This document shows positions 8,645 to 15,940 of a stretch of 64,000 nucleotides of DNA, piece after piece. The translations under genes were made by a program, and so were the position numbers. Position 1 is the stretch's first letter. Each line of letters opens with the position of its first letter. The stretch is from JAOPZW01 sp963806015 (lineage in GTDB: Bacteria > Actinomycetota > Thermoleophilia > Solirubrobacterales > Solirubrobacteraceae), in contig CAWDWM010000004.1 in NCBI GenBank assembly GCA_963806015.1, forward strand, positions 310,001 through 374,000. The letters are read 5' to 3'. Under the pieces are notes generated by a model, which saw nothing but the letters and a program-made list of their open reading frames with translations, did not search any database and was not told where the DNA came from.

Positions 8645-9048
8645 CGCAGCTCCTTGCGCACGACGAGCTTGAGCCCGGACCACGTCTCGTCGATCGCCGC
8701 CACCTTGTTGTCGACGAGACCGGTGGGCAGGAGCACCTCGCGCACGACGTCCTCGGTCATGTCGGTCGGCACCTTGGAGGCGCGCTTCGGCCAGCACACC
8801 CAGACCATCCCGTCGGGCGCCACCGCCTCGCGCAGCTTCGCCGCGCGGCGCTCGAGGTCGCGGCGCTGGGTCACGAAGCACAGCACCATGTCCGCGTGCC
8901 CGCGCAGCGCGCGCTTGACGGTGACGCCGTCGAGCTCGGCGAGGAGCTCCTGGAGGTGGTCCGGCGCGTCGAGGAAGACAGCGGTGGCGCCGGGCTTGAA
9001 GCCCAGTTTCCTCGGGAGCGGCGTACCGCTATAGCCGGCCGTGCTCAA
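8641..9048 (-). CDS. DUF3052 family protein
   Basis: 135-aa conserved actinobacterial protein of unknown function (DUF3052). It shows the family pattern: AGYSGTPLPRKLGFKPGA near the N-terminus, a central segment ending MVWVCWPKRASKVPTDMTED and the closing WSGLKLVVRKEL. Its start overlaps the stop of the upstream SDR gene by 4 nt and its stop overlaps the thioesterase start, forming a three-gene operon with SDR first. Confidence 0.8.
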   Translation of the reverse strand: MSTAGYSGTPLPRKLGFKPGATAVFLDAPDHLQELLAELDGVTVKRALRGHADMVLCFVTQRRDLERRAAKLREAVAPDGMVWVCWPKRASKVPTDMTEDVVREVLLPTGLVDNKVAAIDETWSGLKLVVRKELR

Positions 9049-9803
9049 CCCTTGACGCCGCCGTCGACGGTCAGCGTCGTGGCGGTCACGAACGAGCTGT
9101 CGTCGCTGGCGAGGAAGAGGACGCTGCGCGCGATCTCCTCGGGCCGCGCGTGGCGCCCGAGCGGGATGCGCTCCTCGAAGAGCTCCGCGGCCCGGGCCTC
9201 GGAGGCGCCGGTCGCTCGGACCTCGATGCTGTGCTGGAAGCCGTTGTCGACGGGCCCGGGGTGCAGGCTGTTGACGCGGATGCCGCGGTCGGCCACCTCG
9301 CTCGCGGCGGTGCGCATGAGCCCGACGATCGCGTGCTTGGAGGTCGCGTAGGCGACGATGCCGGCGTCGGCGAACAGGCCGACGACGCTGGAGTTGAAGA
9401 TCAGGCTGCCGCCGTCGCGCATGACCGGCAGCGCGTGCTTGGCGACGAGGAAGGAGCCCTTGACGTTGACCGCCATCACGGCGTCGAAGACGTCCTCGGG
9501 GTAGTCGACGATCGGCGTGTGGTCGCCGAAGATCCCCGCGTTGGCGAACGCGACATCGAGCCCGCCGAAGCGCTCGACGGCGATCCGCACGGCGTCGCGA
9601 ACCTGGTCGGAGTCGGTGACGTCGGTGACGACGTAGGCGGCGCGCTCGGCCCCGATCTCGTCGGTGACCGCGGCCAGCCCGTCCTCGTCGACGTCGGCGA
9701 GGACCACCTTCGCCCCCTCGTCGGCGAACAGCCGGGCGGTGGCGGCCCCGATGCTCCCGCCGCCGCCGGTGATCAGCGCCACCTTGTCTTGTAGTCGACC
9801 CAT
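9045..9803 (-). CDS. SDR family oxidoreductase
   Basis: 252-aa classical short-chain dehydrogenase/reductase: cofactor motif ITGGGGSIGAATARLF (TGxxxGxG), NAG in AFANAGIFG, catalytic S (NSSVVG) and YATSK (YxxxK). D in LADVDEDG suggests NAD(H) preference. Resembles secondary-alcohol or steroid dehydrogenases; substrate unknown. First gene of an operon with DUF3052 and thioesterase genes. The ATG is 9 nt after TAGCCT, a possible -10 element. Confidence 0.88.
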   Translation of the reverse strand: MGRLQDKVALITGGGGSIGAATARLFADEGAKVVLADVDEDGLAAVTDEIGAERAAYVVTDVTDSDQVRDAVRIAVERFGGLDVAFANAGIFGDHTPIVDYPEDVFDAVMAVNVKGSFLVAKHALPVMRDGGSLIFNSSVVGLFADAGIVAYATSKHAIVGLMRTAASEVADRGIRVNSLHPGPVDNGFQHSIEVRATGASEARAAELFEERIPLGRHARPEEIARSVLFLASDDSSFVTATTLTVDGGVKG

Positions 9804-9843
9804 GGCGGCGGCAGGCTACCGCACCGGGTTAGAGTGCCGGACG

Positions 9844-11493
9844 ATGGCAGGCGAGCGCACGGGCACCGCACCTGACGTGGCGGCGAGTGGCAACGGAGGG
9901 ACCGCGGCGCCGACGGTGCGCGACGCCACCTTCGACGTCCTGCGCCGGCTCGGGCTGACGACGATCTTCTCCAATCCCGGCTCGACCGAGGTCTCCTTCC
10001 TCGCCGGCCTCCCCCACGACCTGCGCTTCGTGCTGGCGCTGCACGAGGGCTCGGTCGTGGGCATGGCCACCGGCTTCGCCATCGGGCGCGGCGAGCCGGC
10101 CTTCGCCCTGCTGCACACCACCGCGGGGCTGGGCAACGCCGTCTCCGCGCTGGCCACGGCGCGGGTCAACCGCGCGCCGCTCGTGGTCATGGTCGGCCAG
10201 CAGGACCGCCGCCACCTCGCTCAGGAGCCCTTCCTCGCCGGGCGCCTGGACGGGCTGGCCGGCGAGTACCCCGTGTCGGTCGAGCAGCCCGTTCGCCCCC
10301 AGGACGTCCCCGGGGCGCTCGTGCGCGCTCACCACGCGGCGGTCAGCGGACGCGGCCCTGCGCTGGTCATCGTGCCGATGGACGACTGGCACGCCGCCGC
10401 GCCCGAGGCCCACGAGGTGCCCGGTCCCGACCGCCTGCTGCGCGCGGGTGCCGCGGCGCCCGAGGCCATCGACGAGCTTGCGGCCCTCCTCGAGGACGCG
10501 CAATCGCCTGCTCTCGTGGTCGGCGCCGGCGCCGACACCCCCGAGGGCTGGGCCGCCCTGGTCGCGCTGGCCGAGCATCTGTCGTGCCCGGTGTGGACCG
10601 AGGCCTTCGGCGCCCGCGCAGGCTTTCCGCAGGACCATCGGCTGTTCGCCGGCCACCTCTCCCCCAGCCGCGCGCGGCTGCGCGTCATGCTCAGCGCGCA
10701 CGACACGATCCTGGCCGTCGGGGCGCCGATCTTCCGCCAGTACGCGTACGAGCCCGGGCCGCTGGTCAACCCCGGCACACGGCTGGCGCTCGTCACCGAC
10801 GACCCGGTCGAGGCGCACCGCAGCCCTTCGGAGCTGACCGTGCTGGCCGAGCCGAGCGCGGTGTGCCGCGGCCTGGTGGCGCGGCTCCCGGCGCGCTCGG
10901 GGCCCGAGCCGGGGCCGTTCCCGCGCCCCGCGGCGCCGCCGCCGCCGGCGCCCGGCGAGCCGCTGCGCGCGGACCACGTCTTCGCCGCGCTGGCCGAGCG
11001 CCTGCCGGCCGACGCCGTCCTGATCGAGGAGTCGCCGTCCAGCCGCCCCGAGCTGCACGCGCGCGTGCCCGCCCGCGCCCCGCTGGGCTTCGTCAGCGCC
11101 GCGATGGGCGGCCTGGGCTTCGCGCTGCCCGGGACGATCGGCCTGCGCATGGCGCTGCCCGACCGCCCGGTGCTCGCGGTGCTCGGCGACGGCTCGTCGA
11201 TGTACGCGATCCAGGCCCTGTGGAGCGCGGCCCGCTACGGCGTCGGCGCGCTGTTCATCGTCATGGCCAACGGGCGCTACGCGATCATGGACAAGCTCGC
11301 CGCCGACACCGGCAAGCCGGCGCCGTGGCCGGCGTTCGACACCATCGACATCGCCGCCATCGCGGGCGCCCTGGGGTGCGAGGCGGCGCGCGTCGCGAGC
11401 CATGCCGATCTGATCGCACGACTCGACGAGATCCTCCCGGCGCTGGCGCAGCGCGACGCGCCGCTGCTGCTCGAAGTCGCCGTCGCACCCTGA
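9844..11493 (+). CDS. Benzoylformate-decarboxylase-like TPP enzyme
   Basis: 549-aa thiamine-diphosphate enzyme most like benzoylformate decarboxylase (MdlC). It has the NPGSTE motif, the activating E in LALHEGSVVGMA, an active-site H in LLHTTAGLGNA, and the TPP/Mg motif GDGSSMYAIQAL...NGRYAIM. The position of MdlC His281 (FRYHQYDPG) reads FRQYAYEPG, a Tyr here, so specificity may differ. The start ATG at 9844 is chosen because it is 8 nt downstream of TAGAGT and gives family-normal length. Probably decarboxylates an aromatic 2-oxo acid. Confidence 0.82.
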   Translation: MAGERTGTAPDVAASGNGGTAAPTVRDATFDVLRRLGLTTIFSNPGSTEVSFLAGLPHDLRFVLALHEGSVVGMATGFAIGRGEPAFALLHTTAGLGNAVSALATARVNRAPLVVMVGQQDRRHLAQEPFLAGRLDGLAGEYPVSVEQPVRPQDVPGALVRAHHAAVSGRGPALVIVPMDDWHAAAPEAHEVPGPDRLLRAGAAAPEAIDELAALLEDAQSPALVVGAGADTPEGWAALVALAEHLSCPVWTEAFGARAGFPQDHRLFAGHLSPSRARLRVMLSAHDTILAVGAPIFRQYAYEPGPLVNPGTRLALVTDDPVEAHRSPSELTVLAEPSAVCRGLVARLPARSGPEPGPFPRPAAPPPPAPGEPLRADHVFAALAERLPADAVLIEESPSSRPELHARVPARAPLGFVSAAMGGLGFALPGTIGLRMALPDRPVLAVLGDGSSMYAIQALWSAARYGVGALFIVMANGRYAIMDKLAADTGKPAPWPAFDTIDIAAIAGALGCEAARVASHADLIARLDEILPALAQRDAPLLLEVAVAP

Positions 11494-11537
11494 CGCTCAA
11501 GCCCGCCGTGCTCGGACCGACCAAATCAGCCAGACGC

Positions 11538-12563
11538 ATGAACACGCCTGCGCCCAACCGTGGGCCGCTCGACGACGAAGGGCCCCTGCCCGACCTCGTC
11601 TCCGGTCTGATGTGGCTCGCCACCACTGTGGCCGGCGTCGGCGTGCTCGTCATCCCCGGCACGCCGAGGCCGCACCTCGGCGTCGCCCTCCTGCTGGCCG
11701 CGCTCGCCGCGGGATGGGGCATCCTCTCGATCTGGCTCGGCCTCACGGCGCGGACCATGAGCGTTCCGATGCGCGCCGGCGTGACGGCGGGAACCATGCC
11801 GATCGTCGCCTTGGCGCTGTGGGCCACCGGCGGCGCCCACAGCTACCTGCAGCCGGTGCTGCTCTTCACCGCGCTCTTCATCGCCTACTTCTTCCCACCG
11901 CGCCTGGCGTGGCCGCTGGTCGCGCTGTTCTGCGCCGCGTTCTTCAGCCCGCTGCTCTACGACCAGCGGGCGGCGGAGCTGGGCTATCCCGCGCGCTGCA
12001 TCCTCTTCCTCGTCGCCGTCGCGGGCCAGGCCATCACGGTGCACTACCTCAAGCACCGTCTGCTGCAGGCGGAGGCCGTGCAGCGCGGCCTGGCCGAGCG
12101 CGACCCGCTGACAGGGCTGTACAACCGCCGCAGCTTCGACGGCGCGCTGGCGCGGGCGACCGCCGACGGCGGCCCGGCCGCCCTCGTGCTGTTCGACTTC
12201 GACGCCTTCAAGGCTGTGAACGACGACCTCGGACACCCGACCGGCGACGCCGTCCTGCGGGCCGTGGCCAAGGCCTGCACGCACGTCGTCCGCGACGGCG
12301 ACTGCCTGGCGCGCATCGGCGGCGACGAGTTCGCGGTCGTCGCATAGGGGGCCGCGGGCGCCGGCGTGCAGCGGATCGTCGACGCCCTGACCGCCGCCAT
12401 CGCCGACGCTCCCGGCCCCGAGGACGTCCCGTCGGTCCGCGCGACCTTCGCCTGGGCCGTCGCGCCTCACGACACGGCCGATCCCGCCGAGCTGTTCCGC
12501 CTCGCCGACGAGCGCCTGCTCGCGCGCAAGCGCGAGGCCAAGGTCCTCGCGCGCGCCGCCTGA
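11538..12563 (+). pseudogene. Membrane diguanylate cyclase split by in-frame TAG
   Basis: Six hydrophobic segments (about residues 20-175) lead into a GGDEF domain beginning ERDPLTGLYNRRSF. The catalytic RIGGDEFAVV is intact, but codon 270 (12345-12347) is TAG. The same frame continues without further stops for 71 codons to TGA at 12563 and encodes exactly the missing end of the domain, including LFRLADERLLARKRE. The gene would be 340 aa if read through. Explanations: nonsense mutation, stop readthrough or a sequencing error. The truncated 269-aa product lacks the last third of the GGDEF fold and is unlikely to make c-di-GMP. Confidence 0.8.
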
Positions 12564-12570
12564 ACCCTGC

Positions 12571-12915
12571 TCAGGCGGCGGCGGGCACGCCGTGGCGCGT
12601 CACGACGCGCTGATAGCTCAGTCGCAGCAACTCGATCACGTCGCGGACGTCGTCGGCATCCTCGATGCGCCGCGCCGCGGGGCCCTGGCGGTCGGGGAAC
12701 ACGGGGTGGTATCCGATCTGGCCCTGGGCGAACAGGTCGGCCCAGATCTCCTTGGGGAAGAAGAAGTGCGCGGCGTGATCGCCGTGGAGGTGGCCGATCT
12801 CGCGCCTGCCGACGGTGAAGGCGAACTCGCCGCGGCGCCCGGGGCCGGCGGTGACGCCCGGCCACGAGGTGACCTCGTCGGTGATCTGGCGGCTCGGGGT
12901 GCGTGCGTCGGTCAT
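12571..12915 (-). CDS. DUF5519 (luciferase-domain) family protein
   Basis: 114-aa protein matching the small luciferase-domain/DUF5519 family by its pattern: TSWPGVTAGPGR, FTVGRREIGHLHGDHAAHFFFP and the late H in GYHPVFPDR. Enzymatic activity of the family is not established. ATG at 12915 is chosen over a TTG 14 codons upstream because family members begin near this point. Convergent with the broken GGDEF gene, 7 nt away. Confidence 0.65.
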   Translation of the reverse strand: MTDARTPSRQITDEVTSWPGVTAGPGRRGEFAFTVGRREIGHLHGDHAAHFFFPKEIWADLFAQGQIGYHPVFPDRQGPAARRIEDADDVRDVIELLRLSYQRVVTRHGVPAAA

Positions 12916-13008
12916 GACGCCATTGTCCGCTCGCACGCCGGCGCTGCCCACGGGCAATTGGTCCTAGGCCCTTCGATGGAGGCCCGCCGCTGCGCTACCG
13001 TCGCGCGG

Positions 13009-13341
13009 ATGCCCAAACGCGACGCCAGGGTCGTGTGGTCGAGCACCGACGGGGACCTGCGCAAGGCCCGCGATCCCAAGCTCAAGGCCCGGATCGCCGC
13101 CGGCGGCCGCGTCAAGGTCCGCCGTGAGACCAGTGGACGGCGCGGCAAGGCGGTGACCACCGTCGCCGACGTGCCGCTCGACGACGACGGCCTGCGCGAG
13201 CTGGCCGGGCGCCTGAAGAAGCGCTGCGGTGTCGGCGGGTCGGTCAAGGACGGCGTCATCGAGCTGCAGGGCGACCACCGCGACGCGGTGGTCGCGACGC
13301 TGCTCGCCGACGGCTATGACGTCGTGCTCGCGGGCGGTTAG
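13009..13341 (+). CDS. SUI1/YciH-type translation initiation factor
   Basis: 110-aa protein with a C-terminal SUI1 (eIF1-like) domain: RVKVRRETSGRRGKAVTTV (basic loop), LKKRCGVGGSVKDGVIELQGDH. Bacterial YciH binds the 30S subunit and affects initiation fidelity or stress inhibition. ATG is 7 nt downstream of TACCGT (12996-13001), consistent with a leaderless transcript. The stop overlaps the end of the convergent FKBP gene by 4 nt. Confidence 0.88.
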   Translation: MPKRDARVVWSSTDGDLRKARDPKLKARIAAGGRVKVRRETSGRRGKAVTTVADVPLDDDGLRELAGRLKKRCGVGGSVKDGVIELQGDHRDAVVATLLADGYDVVLAGG

Positions 13342-13718
13342 CGCACGCCGATGAGGTCCACGACGAAGACGAGCGTCTCGTCGGGGCCGATCACGCCGCC
13401 GGCGCCGCGCTTGCCATAGGCCAGGTGCGGCGGGATCGTGATCCGCCGGCGCCCGCCGACCTTCATGCCCTCCACGCCCTGGTCCCAGCCGGAGATCACC
13501 TGGCCCTTGCCGAGCTTGAACTTGAACGTGTCGCCGCGGTCCCAGGAGGCGTCGAACTGGTTGCCGGTCGCCCACGAGACGCCGACGTAGTGGACCTCCA
13601 CGAGCTTGCCGGAGACGGCCTCGTCGCCGTCGCCGACCTCGAGGTCGTCGAGCTCGAGCTGGTAGGAGGGCGGCTGGTCGGAGGGGACGTCGACCTGGGG
13701 CTTCTCGTTGCTGGCCAT
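13338..13718 (-). CDS. FKBP-type peptidyl-prolyl isomerase
   Basis: 126-aa cytoplasmic FKBP domain: VEVHYVGVSWATGNQFDASW, FKLGKGQVISGWDQGVEGMKVGG and IPPHLAYGKRGAGGVIGPDETLVF. Active-site W, Y and F positions are conserved, so prolyl isomerase activity is expected. No signal peptide or membrane helix. ATG at 13718 is preferred over GTG at 13727 because TACGGT lies 7 nt upstream of the ATG. Confidence 0.92.
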   Translation of the reverse strand: MASNEKPQVDVPSDQPPSYQLELDDLEVGDGDEAVSGKLVEVHYVGVSWATGNQFDASWDRGDTFKFKLGKGQVISGWDQGVEGMKVGGRRRITIPPHLAYGKRGAGGVIGPDETLVFVVDLIGVR

Positions 13719-13743
13719 GCCCGGCACCGTAGCCGTGTGGCGC

Positions 13744-15030
13744 TCAGAGCGTCCTGACGGCTTGCGGCTCGGCGAGGAGGTCCGCGCCGCGGACGTAGAC
13801 CTTGCCGGTCACGAGCAGCTCCTCGGCGGGGAATCTCGTGAGGAGGTCGATGCCGTCGGCGGTCACGACGACCTCCTCCTCGATGCGGGCCGCCGAGCGC
13901 CCGTCGCTGGCCGCGCAGTAGGTCTCCAGCGCGAAGACCATCCCCTCCTCGATGACGACGGGGTGCTCGAGCGAGTGCACGCGGCTGATCATCGGCGACT
14001 CATAGAGGCCGACGCCCAGGCCGTGGCCGAACTGCAGCCCGAAGCACGCCTCCTCGTCGGGGAAGCCGAGCTCCTCGGCGGTGGGCCACACGGCCGCGAT
14101 CTGATCGGTCGTCACCCCCGGGCGCACGAGCTCGATGGCCGCATCGAGCCACTCGCGGCACTGCTTGTAGGCGTCGAGCTGGGACTGGCTGACCCCGCCC
14201 ACGTTGAACGTGCGGTAGTAGCACGTCCGGTAGCCCATGAACGAGTGGATGATGTCGAAGAAGGCCTGGTCCCCCGGGCGCAGCAGGCGATCGGAGAAGA
14301 CGTGCGGGTGCGGGTTGCAGCGATCGCCGGAGACGGCGTTGATCGCCTCGACGTGCTCGGAGCCCAGCTCGAAGAGCAGGCGGTGGGCGTCGGCGACGAC
14401 CTCGTGCTCGCGCACCCCGGGGCGCAGCGTGCGATAGATCTGCTCGTACACGGCGTCGACCACGGCGGCGGCGTGGTCGAGGAGCGCGATCTCGTCGACC
14501 GTCTTGATCTTGCGCGCCTGGAGTATCACGCGCGTGCCGTCGGTGACGTGGACGCCCGCGCGCTGCAGCGCCTCCAGCGTGACCATGTCGGGGACGTCGA
14601 TCCCCAGCGGCTCGCCCGCGACGCCGTGCTCGGCCATCTCGTGCGCGATGCGGGCGCCCAGTGCGTCGGGGACCCCGGTCTCCACCGGCATCGCGCCGCG
14701 CATCGGCGTCACCCCGGCGCGGAAGCTCTCGGTGGGCAGCCACGGCGCGAACAGCTGGTGGTGGCGCGCGGCCGAGCCGAAGTCCCACAGGATCGGATCG
14801 CCCTCGCGCGGAAGCAGGACGTAGCGCGCGTTCTTGTCGCGCGCCCACTCGCCGATGTGGGTGCTCGTGACGTAGCGGATGTTGTTGGGGTCGAAGAGCA
14901 GCAACGCCCCCAGGTCGGAGGCCAGCAGCGCCTCCTTGGCCTTGCGCAGTCGCTCGGAGCGCAGGCGCGGGAAGTCGATGCGCTGCTCCCAGTCGACGGC
15001 CATCGTCGCGCCGCGCGAAGCGATGTTCAT
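13744..15030 (-). CDS. M24 (prolidase/creatinase-like) family protein, one metal ligand altered
   Basis: 428-aa two-domain pita-bread protein. The N-terminal creatinase-like domain starts FPRLRSERLRKAKEALLASD; the C-terminal domain carries M24 metal-site segments: FFDIIHSFMGYRTCYYRTF, H in FGHGLGVG, E in MVFALETY and E in ARIEEEVVV. In aminopeptidase P the first segment supplies two Asp; here the second is Cys. It may use an altered metal site or not be a peptidase. ATG follows GGAG by 8 nt. Divergent from the flavin reductase gene with two palindromes in the gap. Confidence 0.8.
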   Translation of the reverse strand: MNIASRGATMAVDWEQRIDFPRLRSERLRKAKEALLASDLGALLLFDPNNIRYVTSTHIGEWARDKNARYVLLPREGDPILWDFGSAARHHQLFAPWLPTESFRAGVTPMRGAMPVETGVPDALGARIAHEMAEHGVAGEPLGIDVPDMVTLEALQRAGVHVTDGTRVILQARKIKTVDEIALLDHAAAVVDAVYEQIYRTLRPGVREHEVVADAHRLLFELGSEHVEAINAVSGDRCNPHPHVFSDRLLRPGDQAFFDIIHSFMGYRTCYYRTFNVGGVSQSQLDAYKQCREWLDAAIELVRPGVTTDQIAAVWPTAEELGFPDEEACFGLQFGHGLGVGLYESPMISRVHSLEHPVVIEEGMVFALETYCAASDGRSAARIEEEVVVTADGIDLLTRFPAEELLVTGKVYVRGADLLAEPQAVRTL

Positions 15031-15053
15031 GCCCGTTCTCCGGCTTCGATCAT

Positions 15054-15074
15054 GTGTTCGGCCTGCGTGAACAC
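15054..15074. promoter_or_regulatory. Inverted repeat GTGTTC-N9-GAACAC
   Basis: Perfect 6-bp inverted repeat with a 9-nt spacer, 24 nt upstream of the M24 gene start in the divergent region with the flavin reductase gene. The size and position fit a dimeric regulator operator; no regulator can be assigned. Confidence 0.35.
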
Positions 15075-15146
15075 CACGCCAAAACGCGCCACGAGCGCAG
15101 TGGTCATCGAGACCCCGAGATGTTCAGTGCCACCATACACGCCTGT

Positions 15147-15157
15147 GTTAGCGTAAC
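15147..15157. promoter_or_regulatory. Inverted repeat GTTA-GCG-TAAC
   Basis: Short perfect palindrome 27 nt upstream of the flavin reductase start. TAGCGT within it could act as a -10 element, which would let a bound regulator block the promoter. Weak evidence by itself. Confidence 0.3.
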
Positions 15158-15184
15158 GCCGACAGCAACCGGGGAACGGGGCAC

Positions 15185-15751
15185 ATGTCGGACGCGAACG
15201 TCGACGGGCTCGCCTTCCGCGAGGCGATCGCCCACTTCGCCACGGGGGTCACCGTGGTCACGACGACCCACGAGGGCCGGCCGGCCGGAATGACCGCCAG
15301 CGCCGTCTGCTCGCTGTCGCTCGACCCCGTGCTGCTGGTCGTCTGCATCGACAACCGCCTGGCGACACACAAGGCGATCGACGCCAGCAAGCGCTTCGCG
15401 GTCAACGTGCTCGGCGAGCGCGACGAGGAGCTCGCGCGGCGCTTCGCCCGCAGCGGCGAGGACAAGTTCGCCGGCGTCGCACTCGTGGAGGGCTCCGATC
15501 CCCCCGTGCTGGCCAAGGCCATCGCGCACTTCATCTGCACCGTGCAGGAGCGCGTGCCCGGCGGCGATCACTCGATCTTCATCGGCAGGGTCTCGCACTG
15601 CGAGGCGGTGCCCGGGCGCCGACCGCTTCTGTACTACCGCAGCGCCTTCGGCGCGATCCGCGACCCGCAGGCCGAATTCCTCGAGGAGGCGGGCGGGTGG
15701 GACGCCGGCTCGGTCGGCGGCCTCGGGCATTTCCACGTGCGCCCGCGGTGA
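15185..15751 (+). CDS. Flavin reductase (HpaC/StyB-like)
   Basis: 188-aa flavin reductase-like domain protein: FREAIAHFATGVTVVTT, GMTASAVCSLSLDPVLLVVCI and FAVNVLGERDEELARRFA are typical flavin-binding segments of HpaC-type short-chain flavin:NAD(P)H reductases. It would supply free FADH2 or FMNH2 to a two-component monooxygenase. Candidates in the window are the convergent HpaB-like hydroxylase at 15941-17509 and the StyA-like enzyme at 3233-4471. Confidence 0.88.
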   Translation: MSDANVDGLAFREAIAHFATGVTVVTTTHEGRPAGMTASAVCSLSLDPVLLVVCIDNRLATHKAIDASKRFAVNVLGERDEELARRFARSGEDKFAGVALVEGSDPPVLAKAIAHFICTVQERVPGGDHSIFIGRVSHCEAVPGRRPLLYYRSAFGAIRDPQAEFLEEAGGWDAGSVGGLGHFHVRPR

Positions 15752-15794
15752 CCGCCCGCGGCGGCATCGTCGCCCGAGCCCCGCGTCAGCGAGT

Positions 15795-15837
15795 GAACGA
15801 CGATTTTGTCCCACCCCATGGGACAAAATCGTCGTTC
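15795..15837. repeat. 19-bp perfect palindrome (possible bidirectional terminator or repeat element)
   Basis: Arms GAACGACGATTTTGTCCCA (15795-15813) and its exact reverse complement (15819-15837) around a 5-nt CCCCA loop. It lies between the convergent flavin reductase and HpaB-like genes. The AT-rich middle (ATTTTGT) is unlike the surrounding sequence. A 13-nt part, AAATCGTCGTTCG (15826-15838), recurs at 15865-15877 next to a second hairpin. May terminate both genes, or be one unit of a dispersed repeat family. Confidence 0.75.
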
Positions 15838-15845
15838 GACGAGAA

Positions 15846-15864
15846 CTGCCCGGTATGCGGGCAG
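15846..15864. repeat. Second hairpin of the structured intergenic element
   Basis: CTGCCCG-GTATG-CGGGCAG, a 7-bp stem with a 5-nt loop, immediately followed by AAATCGTCGTTCG (15865-15877), a direct copy of the outer arm of the preceding palindrome. The two units together suggest a modular repeat and not a simple terminator. Confidence 0.6.
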
Positions 15865-15940
15865 AAATCGTCGTTCGGCGCGCGCCTCCGTGATGCAGTA
15901 AACGCCGCGCACCGCCGCAAGCGCCCCGCGGCAGACCCTC

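Noticed and set aside
13744..15030. DMSP lyase DddP assignment for the M24 protein
   Set aside because: DddP also belongs to M24, but the metal-site segment here differs from what I recall for DddP, so only the family is claimed.
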